This document shows, one piece after another, positions 11,255-22,089 of a stretch of 64,000 nucleotides of DNA. A program made the translations under genes and the position numbers. Under the pieces are notes generated by a model. That model saw only the letters and a program-made list of their open reading frames with translations, was not told the DNA's origin and did not search any database. How positions within the stretch are numbered: the stretch's first letter is position 1; every line of letters begins with the position of its first letter. The stretch spans positions 64,536,773 through 64,600,772 of the forward strand of contig JAAALK010000284.1 in assembly GCA_019279435.1 (NCBI GenBank), in the 5' to 3' direction. Source of the stretch: Zizania palustris. Lineage: Eukaryota > Streptophyta > Magnoliopsida > Poales > Poaceae.

Positions 11255-14200
11255 TCAGTCATCATCTCCAGATATAAAGTCATCAGTATCTTCATCACTT
11301 AACGAGCACTCATCGGTCATATCACATACAGCTTGACTGCCTCGCGGTGTGGTTTTTGTGATCCGACTGTTGCTTTTTGATCTGCAAAAGAATTAAGGTT
11401 GTCAGTATGTGCTTATATATAGACTTGGTGTATACTATAAGAACTTAGTAGTTTATAGAATTTTACAGTTCAGTCGTATGTTGTGCATTTGATATGGTGT
11501 CATCACCCATTATTGCTTGCACCCCTTTTGCTCCACTGCCTTTTGGTCTACCACGTGGTCTTTTTGGACCTTCTACTCGCTCTTTCCCACATGTTCATGA
11601 GTTGTGTCGTTCTCTCTTTCCACATGTACTACATCTTTTAAATATTTTTTCTTTTCATACCTCGTATGAGGTTCTGGAACATCATCCATACAATTCCCTC
11701 TCTTACGAGAACCTTTTGTTGTTGACAAAGGTAGAGCTGAAGCAGAAATGTCAATATGTTCTTCTATATTATATTGGGATGCAACATTCTCATCAGCCAT
11801 TAGACCCATGTCGTGTGGTATCGCATCTACCATGGCACGCACATCTTTGATCAGAGATATTGTTGTGTCCATAGCCTAATTCAGGTAAATTCATTGTTGA
11901 AAAGTTGTTAATTCAATAGATCCATCGCATCAGTAGTAAAATGGGGTAACATCAATAAAATAGTATTCAAGTAATAATTATGCAGTGCAAATAGCATCTA
12001 TTGTATAACTATTAGTATTTTTTCAAAAAATGGATTTATGTTAGTAGTAAAACGACTTCATTAGCACAGTCATCAACTCAAGTATGAAGTTTTTACATCA
12101 ACATATTAATGCATTTTTTAACAGCAATAAAATAGCCAATCATCACTTTGAAACTGATCCAGTAAAACTGTATACAAGTATGAAATAGCAAATTTTATTG
12201 TACGTGCGCATACATGATTGCTGAATTTGCTAGTGAAAAAAGATCCTTTAGTATGACTGACGACCTATAGGCTTTTGTTGCACCATCCGGTCCAACAAAT
12301 TGGTTGTCATGTCTGTCAAAGCAAGTGCTCACTTTTGGGTTTCTCGAATAGCGCTTTAGTATGTATTTTGATGGTATGTGCTCAACAAAAAGATGGGTCA
12401 ATGCACAAATCACATGTGGACAGAAGATACCTGCACACAATAAATGTTGTGATTATTCCATTTTATCATATTTTAATGCATATAATTGGAATATGACAAC
12501 AATTTATTGTTTGTAGCAGCGTTATCAATGGAAGGGTATGGCGGGAGGCGTACCTGTGTGCTCCCAACACATGCACTCACAGTTGAAATAGAGTTTTCAG
12601 GGTTCTCTGTGTCAGAGATAGCTTTCACCCAGTATTCATGTTGAACCCATGGAAAGTCAGTTGTTTTGTTTCTATGCTCAATGAAAAAATACCCAGCTTT
12701 GTTTTGGTCGGCTCGCAAACGGAAAGAGGTAATGGTGTGCCTTTTTTGCCTAAATTTTTATAGACATTTCTTGAGTATACCCTGCTCAGTTGTTCCTCGT
12801 AGCCATAATGTGTATCCAACACATTGGGTGCCTACAAACACCAACCACCTAAGTATTATCACACAATGCCATGATTTTTTTGTACATATTGATTTAGTAG
12901 TTTATAAGATATCAACAGTAGTTATTATAGTAGCAACAATCAATAGTATAATTTCTATACAAAATTTATTAAGTACTACGATTTCAGCATGGACTTATTC
13001 AGTAGAATTCAAGAGTTCATTAGTAGTACAATTCAATCAGGGACTTATTCAGTAGAATTCAAGAGTTCATTGGTATAATTTTAGTCACAATCTTGCAAAA
13101 GTATTTCAATTGCAAAAAATACTTTCTCGTAGCAATAGAACTTTAAATGTAATAGTAGTGTTTTTTAATTCAGTAGTTTGCAAGATTCCAGCAGTAGTTT
13201 TTTTAGTATCAGGACTCAGTAAAACTATCTTGTTTAGTAACAACATTTAATGATATTTTTAATTCCATCGTGCAGTAGAAACTCGAACACTAGATTTTTC
13301 CCAACCTGAGAGTTGAAGGCCTCTTGCGCCTCATTCTCCTTTGTGTGCTCCAATATCTCAAGGAATTTCTTCGCAAATTCATGTATTGGTATAGAATTGT
13401 CTACGTACCCGCTTTTAACAGTTGAGTTAACGCTTTCACTCCTTTGTGTTGAGGTCACTAGGCCACAATATATTTCTTTGAAATATGTTGCAACCCACAT
13501 ATGTCTACCTTCGTAAAGGTTCTGAAATGTTATTGATTCTTGCAGAGAGAAATCCTCAACCATAGTGCACCATGCATTCTCAAACTCATGTGGAGTGAGC
13601 GGGTGGTTGATAACAGATGTGAGCCTTTCACACAACCCTGGGTGTTGCTTATATAGCTTGTTTAATGCGTCTTCGTTCTTCCTGATCATATGCCATCTAC
13701 AGTTCCTATGGCATGTTTGTTTAAACACTGCAGGTATTGCTTTGGCCATCGCATTGTCCTGATCTGCAGCATTTTTTCGATGCATTTTAGTAACAATGTG
13801 AAACATACATACAACAGATATTTTTATTTGGTAGCATATATATATAGTACAAATGATACAGTAGCTTATAAGAGACCATTAGTAGTATAATATGCAGTAT
13901 AAATGATTCAGTAAATTGTAAGAGTTTATTTTAGTTTTAGTCAAAGTAATACCTGTAAAAATTATTATGGGGTCTTTACCAACCATGCATTCACGAAATG
14001 TGCTGAATAACCATTCAAATGTATCTGCACGCTCATCTCTCAATAGTGCTTGTCCAAAAACTATGTTTTGGAGCTGGTTATTGAAACCAACGAACATTGC
14101 AAGAGGCATGCTGTACTGGTTGGTTCTGTAGGTTGTATCAAATGTAACGACATCTCCATAATCTACAAATGCAAATACACGTGTTACAGAACAGTACATT

Positions 14201-15355
14201 TTTAAGGTTTTTTTTGAAAACCCCAGTTTAGTTTAATATGCATCAGTTTTAAAAACATAGTATTTAAGTAAAGGAGCATTACCTGCAAAGTCTCCTTGCT
14301 GGCTGGCATGGCTCCAAAACACATTTCGTACGACGTTCTTATCATCTAAGTGGAACTCAAAGAAGAATTGATGATTGTTTTTTTGCATTCTTTGAAAAAA
14401 GCCTGAAGCTTCGGAATATCACCTATTTGATCCTCATGAACCTGGGCAGCTCTTATGTAAAGCATATACGCAAAAAAATATGTTAGTTGTGACAGCACCA
14501 GTAAAGCACTATACAACAATCTATTTGGTCAGTATAAAATAAGCAGTCAATATTTTTTCTTCGATGTTTTGTTTCTGTTTTTTACCTGTTTTGGACATCT
14601 CTTTCAGTCAAACACAGATGTCTATTCCTCCAACAACAGTTTTAAGGATGCTCATCACCGTAGAATGTCTCGCTTTGCTCTTGAGAGCGATGTCAACTAT
14701 GTGCATCAACCCAGGATCACGGGTTTTATGGCTTCCATTCTTCTCGTCATACGAGGTGAGCGGGTTAACAGATGATTGTGTTCAAGTACAATTTTGCTAA
14801 AGAATATATGACCATCTTCTTTGTACGTCTCGCATGCACCATTGCTTTGCACCCTATTCTTTGCTTGTTTTTTCCCGTACACGGTCCACGACATTGATTG
14901 CTTTGTGTTTTCCTTCAAATGAGCAAGTATAGTCTTGGCCAAGAACTCGTTTTTTGTTCTTTCTGACAGAGAATCCAGCAAGGTGAGCGTAGTTAACATA
15001 GAATCGGAATGCGTGTTCCATATCACCAAATTCCAAATCAAATGTTAGTACAAATTTTGGGTCAACCGTATCATCCTGTTCAAATGTTAACATTAAAATT
15101 GTAATATTTTCCACGCAAAACAATTGTTAGTATTTTTATACAGATTCAGATCACACAATCAATGATACTCACATGAGTGACAGACACAACTACTTCCGGT
15201 GTTGTTATTTGTTCAGAAGATAGGCTCTGTGGAGGCGGTTTCATAGGTTTATGCCTTTCACTGATATCACACCAAGACGGACTAACCGAGATGGGTTCGA
15301 CATCAACAACATCAGGGGGTGTTGCTGAAACATCCACACTCATTATTTCCATCAT
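11255..15355 (-). pseudogene. FAR1-family MULE transposase gene
   Basis: Transcribed right to left. Exon 1 (15355-15173) is a Pro/Ser-rich start. The next exon, from 15075, holds the FAR1 DNA-binding domain (MEHAFRFYVNYAHLAGFSVR, then VLEHNHLL). The MULE DDE core follows: DVVTFDTTYRTNQYS (14160-14100), DQDNAMAKAIPAVF with CHRNCRWHM (13760-13680), FENAWCTMVEDF (about 13570) and TQRSESVNSTV (about 13440). A SWIM-type end (CPHVICALTH, about 12410-12380), a zinc knuckle (CSTCGK...C, about 11630-11590), an AT-hook (RPRGRPKGSG, about 11560-11530) and a last acidic exon (11381-11255, SDEDTDDFISGDDD) complete it. TGA at 11597-11595 breaks the zinc knuckle and the frame shifts near 14880, so it is not intact. 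FAR1/FHY3 transcription factors are domesticated relatives, but the repeat-rich context favours a transposase. Confidence 0.8.
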
Positions 15356-15399
15356 TGATAGATCATTTTTTCATATATTTCAACCCTGTAGAACATTCA

Positions 15400-15990
15400 T
15401 AACAATTATCGATATATTATGGGTAGTTCATCAGTAGCTTAGCAGATATAGTACTAAGTAAAAAATAGCATTTGAGTAGTTCTTTTTTTATTAGTAGAAG
15501 ATTTTTTCAAAGTAAAAAATGATTTAATGGATTTTGCAAGAGTTCTTCAGTAGTTTCAGCAGTTATAATACTCAGTAAAACAATAGCAATTTAATAATTT
15601 TTTTCTCACTACTAAATTTTCTCTGGAAGAAAAAATGATTCAGTGGAACTTGAAAGAGTTCATCAGTAGTTTTAGTAGTAAAAAATAACATTTGAGTAGT
15701 TCTTTTTTATTAGTAGAAGATTTTTTCAAAGCAGAAAAATTGATTCAATGGATTTTGCAAGAGTTCTTCAGTAGTTTCAGCAGCTATAATACTCAGTAAA
15801 ACAAAAGCAATTTAGTAATTTTTTTCTCAGTACTAGATTTTCTCTGGCTGAAAAAAATGATTCAGTGGAACTTGTAAGAGTTCATCAGTAGTTTTAGCAG
15901 TGGCATCACTCAATATAATAATATCAACTGAGTAAGTTTTTCTCAGTAGTAAATGTTTTACAATACAAAAACTGATTCAATGCATTTGCA
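15400..15990. repeat. 220-bp tandem repeat, AT-rich
   Basis: The block starting catttgagtagttc at 15469 recurs at 15689 (offset 220), followed in both by ttattagtagaag, tggattttgcaagag and ttcagtagtttcagcag; a third, diverged partial copy runs to about 15960. It lies upstream of the FAR1-gene start, mirroring the CAGTA-rich sequence on the other side of the element. Confidence 0.8.
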
Positions 15991-16319
15991 AGAGTTCATT
16001 AATAGTGTAAGCAACGGAAGCACTTAGTATAAGAATAGCAATTGTGTACACTTTTTTCAATAGAAGAATTGTTTATTAGTAGTTTTTTTAGCATATACAT
16101 CACTTAGTCAAGCAATAGCAATGCATCAACATCTAGTAATTATACAACGACAAAAGTTTTTTTACTGAACAACCAGTTACCTCATAGGTGGCAGGAGTTT
16201 GCAGTGGCGCTCTACAGATTGAGGAGGAAGCGGCAGAATTCCAGTGATCCTAGGAGAGATTCCATAGTAGGAGGATTCCGGCAATCAGTAGCCGGCGATG
16301 ATTCTCGAGCATGTTATAA

Positions 16320-16955
16320 CGGGGCGATCGGTGGTCGGGAGTCGATGTAGTGGCGCACGGTGATCGGGGTGGTCGGGGAGTCGCGGTGGTGGGTATGCGC
16401 GGTGATCGGCGGGTGGTGGCGCCGTGCGCTGATCGCGGGGGTGAGGGGTGGGTGGGTGGCGGAGGTCGTGCGCCGATCGTCGGATGGTGGCGGCGCGCGG
16501 GCGTGGCGGAGGTCGCGCGGGGATCGGGCGAGGGGGTGGGGTTTTCGGTGGAGGTGGCGCGCGGGCGTGGCGGAGGTCTCACGGCGATCAGTGGATGGTG
16601 GTGGCGCATGTCGATCGTCGGATGGTGGCGGCGCACGGGCGTGGCGGAGGTCACGCGAGGGAGGAAGAGGGGGTGGGGTTTCCGGTGGAGGCGGCTCGCG
16701 GGCGTGGCGAAGGTCTCCCGGCGATCGGTGGATGGTGGTGGCGCGTGCCGATCGTTGGAGGGTGGCGGCGAGCGGGCGTGGCAGAGGTCGCGTGGGGGGA
16801 TTGGGCGACGGGGCGGAGTTTTCGGTAGAGGCAGTATGTGGGCGCCGCGGCGGAGGTCACGCGGCTTCTCCGACAGGATCGCGGGATTGCCGGGGGGAGT
16901 GGCTGGGTCGGTGTGTGGAGTCAGACCCGGATGGCTCGGTCGGTCAGAGCCGGGT
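16320..16955. repeat. GC-rich block with 138-bp tandem repeats
   Basis: Sharp switch from AT-rich to very GC-rich DNA. Units begin gatcgt(c/t)gga(t/g)ggtgg at 16475, 16613 and 16750 (spacing 138 and 137), each containing gggcgtggc(g/a)(g/a)aggtc twice. Long open frames on both strands here are low-complexity (Arg/Gly or His/Pro rich) by-products. Could be an element-terminal or promoter-type GC-rich flank. Confidence 0.75.
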
Positions 16956-16956
16956 G

Positions 16957-16972
16957 TATAATAGCTATTATA
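16957..16972. repeat. 16-bp perfect palindrome
   Basis: TATAATAGCTATTATA reads the same on both strands, exactly at the transition from the GC-rich repeats to an alternating gt/at tract. Confidence 0.9.
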
Positions 16973-16980
16973 GCATCACC

Positions 16981-17067
16981 GTGTGTGTATATATATATAT
17001 ATATACTAGATGTTGGGGCGCGCCAATGGCGCGCCTCCTATGATGTTCATTGCAATCGAGGCGCGCC
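16981..17067. repeat. TG/TA microsatellite and three GGCGCGCC palindromes
   Basis: A (gt)n(at)n tract to about 17006 is followed by three GGCGCGCC octamers at 17017, 17028 and 17060, each followed by aat, cct or aat. A short element end or repetitive boundary is likely; family not recognised. Confidence 0.7.
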
Positions 17068-18885
17068 AATGGCATGCTTGCGTTGATATTTATTTTACGT
17101 TTGCGTTCGTCTATAAAAGACTACCCCAACTACCTGATAAAATCCACCAGAAAACTATAATTAAACATCAACAAGACAACATCTGAAGTGCCTGCAAAAA
17201 CTTCAATATCTCTTCCAAAAGGGTCAACATCTCTTCCAGAAGGGTCATGCTCTCTGACCACCCACAGCCATTAGAAGTTACTAAGCGTCGGCCTCATAGT
17301 ATTGAATTGTTGTCTACTGGTAGTAGTCCTAGTGCTTTGCTTTTCGGAACACGACCTAAACCATCAATACGCGATCGTAACAAAGTGAGTCAGACTACTG
17401 ATATTCAACCCGAAGACAAGTCGGGCTGCTCATGGCAAAGTAAGATTCATCGATCACCAAGTACATTTATCACAAGAGTTCAAAATGAAGTGCATTGATC
17501 ATGGAACCAAATGCTTGTTATATACCTCAAGTCTCAAGTTATTTCAGACCAGAGCAAACTTGGCAATGCAACAATATGGACTGTATGTTCAATGGCACGT
17601 GAGTAATACATTTGATTTGATGCAAAAGTGGTATATAGGTTTTCGTTTGGAAGTACATGTGGCCAATGAATCTGCAGTTTTTGTCAATATGATGCTAGAA
17701 AAATTGAGCAGAGATCAATTAGTAAATGCAAATGAGTGAGGAATGGCTCAAAAGTGGCACACAATTATCAAAACTGAGATCTTGCATTCTTCAGACATAA
17801 GATCAGCAAATTACTATCCAATCAATAATGTTGATGCACACCCAATGGTAACTATGCTTGTTCACAGTAAGAATTTAGTTACTAACAATGGGAATACATG
17901 CCATCAACTCATCCTTCCAAGTTCATAAGAAGTTCAATATTCATTTTCAAACTCATAATTGAAAATATACAATTTGTGAAGTTTGCCATAAAATATACAA
18001 TCATGTTAAAATAAGTACACAAATTATTTAATAATTGAAAAATTGTTTGGTCAAATTATTTAACTTTTTAATCCGATATGTTCTATGTGATCGAGAAGAC
18101 TAAGTGTTTGCAACATGGACTAAATGCTCATTGAAAATCAAGGCAGCAGTTTCAGACATCTACCTATGTAAATCACAAAATAAGGGGCATTGTCAGAAGC
18201 AGGTAGAGAATCAAATAACATGGTTTTCTAATTGAATCACAAAATGCTCTGAACTTCAATGTTTATATGCATGTTAATTTCAATAACATAAAATCTTAAC
18301 ATGTTACATGAAAAAAAATTGAACTTGCATGGGGCACAAAATTATCAGACAATTCCAAATGTTATGCAGATAGCACTATGGCTACATGATAAAGATACAA
18401 AATCACATAAATCCATGAAGCAAAACTGAATATATTTTTTCTGTATATCAACAATGATGTCTTTACAGGTGCCCTTGAGACACAATGACGTGTATACCTG
18501 AAAAACCATGGATCTATCATATTCTACATACAATCCCTTCTCTTTGTTGCTGCAAAATAAAAATGAAAACAATCGTTAAAATGAATAGAAATTAACTCAA
18601 TCACTGGCATATTCAGTACAACAATTCATGTGTTCATGGTTTTATGGAGTAGCACAAAAATATTGATCTCCGAACATCATTTCATGACTGATTATGTGAG
18701 GAAGTTGCAGCTGTTTTGTGTAGGATGGAGGAAGTCATGACAATTTTTTCTCGCTTTGACATTAGTAAATCCAATGTAACTCTCACTTCTTATGCCTTCG
18801 ACGAGTATTTCATCAATTTTGCTTTACACTTTGCATATGTTCATATACATTGCAGTGTAATGAGAAATAAGAATAATACCAAAAC
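17068..18885. other. Gene-poor segment, possible captured exons
   Basis: A TATAAAAG at 17112-17119 resembles a promoter. Open stretches at 17247-17498 and 17485-17739 are not recognised with confidence; the second has a WYIGFRLEVHV...AVFV pattern that weakly recalls the last OB-fold of RPA1-like proteins. The rest (17930-18700) is AT-rich and looks intronic or intergenic. No gene is called. Confidence 0.35.
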
Positions 18886-19634
18886 CTTGGTTGTCAACTT
18901 CACTGGCCTCATCTCTTCTCCAAAACTGCAAAAGGAACATATAAATAAAGAAGTACTGTTGGTATATCCTTGATGTAAGTTTCTTCCATTACCTTTTTAT
19001 TCCTTCGGGAGGTACTGCAAGCCATTCCGCTGAGATCCCAATATGCTAAGATGTAAGTTCCCTTAACAAAACATAATCTGGTAATGTAAAAAAGGAGACA
19101 TGTTGGCAGCATACTGTATAGAGTTATTAACATATATCCTCAATATTAGGGATAGTGGTAGAAACTGATATGAATTGTACATTTGCCAAATGAGCAGATT
19201 TCATTGTGCCAAGTCTAGAAAGCTTTTTTATTTTGCTGACCACTGCTTCTAGGGCAGCTCCGCAAGGATCATTGAGAAGATGAACTTCATCAATAAGGAC
19301 CAGAGCAATGTCACTGAAGAAACCCAGTCCACCATCTCTTATTACATGATGACTCACAGAATCGAACTTCTACAAACATAACGGTGTAGGTTCAAACAAG
19401 GAAATGTCTAGCATTTGTGCCAATCCTCTTTTTAGAATGTGTGAAGCAAACCATGCAGTGACATAGACTTCAGGAGTTGTGAGAATTAAATTGACATCGT
19501 GTATGGATTTGATGTTATAGAATTCGTTGTCACCAGTCATCTCCAAGTAATTGATTCCCAGCAACTGTAGCTTCATGCTCCAGTCACATAGCTACTCTTG
19601 CACCAACACCTTCATTGCAGTGATGTAGATTTAC
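18886..19634 (-). pseudogene. MER3/HFM1-type DNA helicase gene fragment
   Basis: Four consecutive exons of the meiotic DExH helicase MER3 (HFM1/ROCK-N-ROLLERS family, crossover formation): 19634-19469 (AMKVLVQE... ending LILTTPE), 19369-about 19130 (KFDSVSHHV, then the DExH box as LVLIDEVHLLNDP, SRLGTMKSA, NIEDI), 19029-18993 (AEWLAVPPEGIK) and 18925-18886 (FGEEMRPVKLTTK). Splice sites GT/AG are recognisable for most and phases match between exons 1 and 2. A TAG at 19594-19592 interrupts exon 1, and the SAT motif reads VSTTIP. N-terminal ATP-binding exons and everything after motif III are missing. Recognition rests on motif order; the fragment is non-functional. Confidence 0.82.
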
Positions 19635-20468
19635 TGAATAACCCAAATGAAGCATAGGGTGAAAATTAACCATCGGTATCCTCAAAACCCAACACAGTAT
19701 GAGAAAAGGTAGTTAACACATACTATTTTTAGAGTGTGTGCGACTGTGCGATCATGCAACCAAACCAAGCCCTGAAGCACAACTACATAGAAATGCAAAT
19801 ATGCAATGTAGAGAAACTACAACCGCCTTGATCGGCGTGTGCATGGATATCTTCTGATATGCAGAAAACTAAAGGTGCTCTTTCCACCACTCTTGTGTTT
19901 CCATCATGAGCCATAATAAACTAATAAATAACCTAATATTCAGTTATGCATTCTAGTAGCATGACCTAAGAACATTTTTTTGTATAATGGGCATCTGCAT
20001 CTAAAGGATGCATGCCACCCATAAAATTAAAGGGAAAGGAAAAACAATAAGATAGATATAAACATATCATGCTATCTTGCAGCAACTAACTCATGTAAAC
20101 AATGATTTAAGAACATATATGTATCTTAAATGATAATTTGATCACCATTTCATTTTCTCAGGCCAGCTGTGAGAAACTAATAATTGAGAAGGAGGATATT
20201 GCTAAAGGGCTTGAAGATATTATTGCTCTCCATGGCGTCACCAAGCTTGTCATGGGAGCATTAGCAGACAAACATTACTCAAAGTATTGATCATATCCTG
20301 ATAGTTTGTTTCTTCTCATCTCATATTTTCCTTTCAAGAGCTGCAGAATATTGTCATACATAAGAACGAACAAATACACAATTGTTGAAGCCCAGATTGT
20401 ACATTTAAATTGTGCACAAAATATTGTTCTTTCCCTGAATAGAAATCGACATATGTGATGTCTCTAAC

Positions 20469-20791
20469 CTGAGAATTGTTCCCAAAATGCAGGAAAATGA
20501 ATACACCAAAGTCCAAGACAGCACTTAGACTTATGGAAGCAACATACTCATCGTGTAAGATATGGTTTACTTGTAAAGGGCACCTCATATGTACCAGGTA
20601 AGGTTAACACAAGTCAGATATTAGCAAATAGCGATCTTAAATAGATACTTAGTTTTCAATTATATTAATATCAAGAAAGCACATTGAACATCATGCAAAA
20701 AATTACTAACCTTACCTGTAACCACTGCAGGAAAGCAAACACAACCATTCCAGTGATATCACCATAACCTGCATACACAATTGAATCATCT
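20469..20791 (-). other. Unidentified exon-like segments
   Basis: Two open, hydrophobic segments with splice-like borders: 20791-20716 (SIVYAGYGDITGMVVFAFLQ, CAG acceptor, GTAAGG donor) and about 20590-20469 (YVASISLSAVLDFGVFIFLH, GTTAGA donor). They resemble membrane-protein exons, perhaps a transporter, but the family was not recognised. They lie antisense between two U-box gene pieces. Confidence 0.35.
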
Positions 20792-21813
20792 CTGTCAACA
20801 AGAAGCATTTCCAATCATATGAGATCAATGACAATGCACCCAGCAGAGAGTGAAGCATCAAGCTCAAGTGGAAGTCTGAGGCACCATCTGAATAGATCGA
20901 GAACAGAAGTGACATGGTATCCCTCTCAAGGAGATGGCACTACACCATCACAATTACTTCAATCATCAGATCAAAATGTTAATGGCCACCCGGAAAGAAT
21001 AGCAATAGGTTCTGTAGATTCCTGGGATGAATTTGGGAGGACATCGCAAAACTACTGGTATGATTCATCAAGAAATGGTGAAGCAGTTAGTATCTCTGGA
21101 TCAGCAACACGACAGCTGACTTATGAACCTGATGATGACCATTTTGCATCTCGTGAACTGGTATATATCATCTTTGTTATGTTTAAGTGCCACAAGTTGA
21201 AAACCTAAGAAAAGCACTCGCAATGAAATGTAACATATAACTGAAGATTTTGTGTGACACAAGAGAATCCAAGTGGTGATGCAGACATATATGGTAGACT
21301 TCAAGAAGCTCTCCATGAAGCTCACTACTCGAAGAAAGAGGCATACAAAGAATCAATCAAGCGTCGACACATAGAAATAAATATGCTTTCCGCTCTTCAA
21401 AAGGTAAGTTATTTTACTTTATTAGTTCATAATTAATATTGTAACCCATGTGAACAAAAAGTATACTTACAGGTAAAAGAGGTGGAGAACCTGTATAATC
21501 ATGAGATCAAGCACCGGGAAATTATTGAAGAGACATGCAAGATAGATACAGGAGAATGAGGAAATGAAAAGGTAGTACAATACTATATATGACAAGTTGC
21601 ATGATGCAGAAGAGCAGAAACTCGTGGTGGAGTGCCATATAGCTGAAATGGAGACAATTCTAAAAGAACATGAAGAGGAGCTGGTAGAGAGCAAGTATCT
21701 TCTCCAAGTGCTCCAAGCAGATAGAGAAGCTACAACAAGAGCGAGACAGTGCAGTACGTGAAGCTGAAGACTTGTGCCAGAAGAACAAACAGAGAATTTC
21801 CATACCAGGTGAA

Positions 21814-22063
21814 TGTTAAGAATATGGATTGAACGTTGAGCCTTGCACGGTGATCACGTTCAGATTGAGATCTTGTCCTACGTAGTTACTGCATATTTGC
21901 ATGGCACTGATTGTGGGATTGTGTCGTTTATACATGGCCACTGATTATGTGATTGTGGCACTAATTATGGATCACGAATTTTTGATTAGCAATTATAAAT
22001 ACAGACCGATCCCTCGAGGATCATTTGAGCTTGCCAATTACATTGTCAATTACAATTCTTTCA
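21814..22063 (+). repeat. Copia C 5' LTR
   Basis: 250 bp. Contains a TATAAAT box at 21994-22000, about 65 bp before the LTR end. Differs from the 3' LTR by one substitution (t/c near 21982) and one A indel in the TATA region by direct reading. Confidence 0.95.
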
Positions 22064-22080
22064 TGGTATCAGAGCCTTGA
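22064..22080 (+). other. Copia C primer-binding site
   Basis: TGGTATCAGAGCC directly follows the LTR; this is the initiator-Met tRNA type. Confidence 0.9.
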
Positions 22081-22089
22081 TCCACAATC

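Larger units (their letters stand above)
4853..16975. mobile_element. MULE-like DNA transposon with Ulp1 and FAR1 transposase
   Basis: A 12-kb unit with a Ulp1-like protease gene on + (4977-7994) and a FAR1-family MULE transposase gene on - (15355-11255), tail to tail, with AT-rich repeats between and outside them. Plant MULEs with transduplicated Ulp1-like genes are an established class. Ends are approximate: left is the break in gypsy gag, right is the edge of the GC-rich repeat block near a 16-bp palindrome. Terminal inverted repeats and a 9-bp target duplication could not be confirmed by eye. The coding parts look decayed (nonsense codon in the transposase tail, frame loss in its DNA-binding domain). 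Confidence 0.55.

Noticed and set aside
11255..15355. Host FAR1/FHY3 transcription factor gene
   Set aside because: Frame breaks, repeat-filled flanks and linkage to a Ulp1 gene favour a MULE transposase.
16350..17043. Gly/Arg/Trp-rich open frames in the 138-bp repeat block
   Set aside because: Stop-poor GC-rich DNA; the protein repeats follow the DNA repeat and no domain is visible.
17485..17739. Helitron RPA-like OB fold
   Set aside because: The similarity is weak and short; kept only as a note, not called as a gene.
20469..20791. Oligopeptide or yellow-stripe transporter fragment
   Set aside because: Hydrophobic pattern only; no family motif could be matched with confidence.
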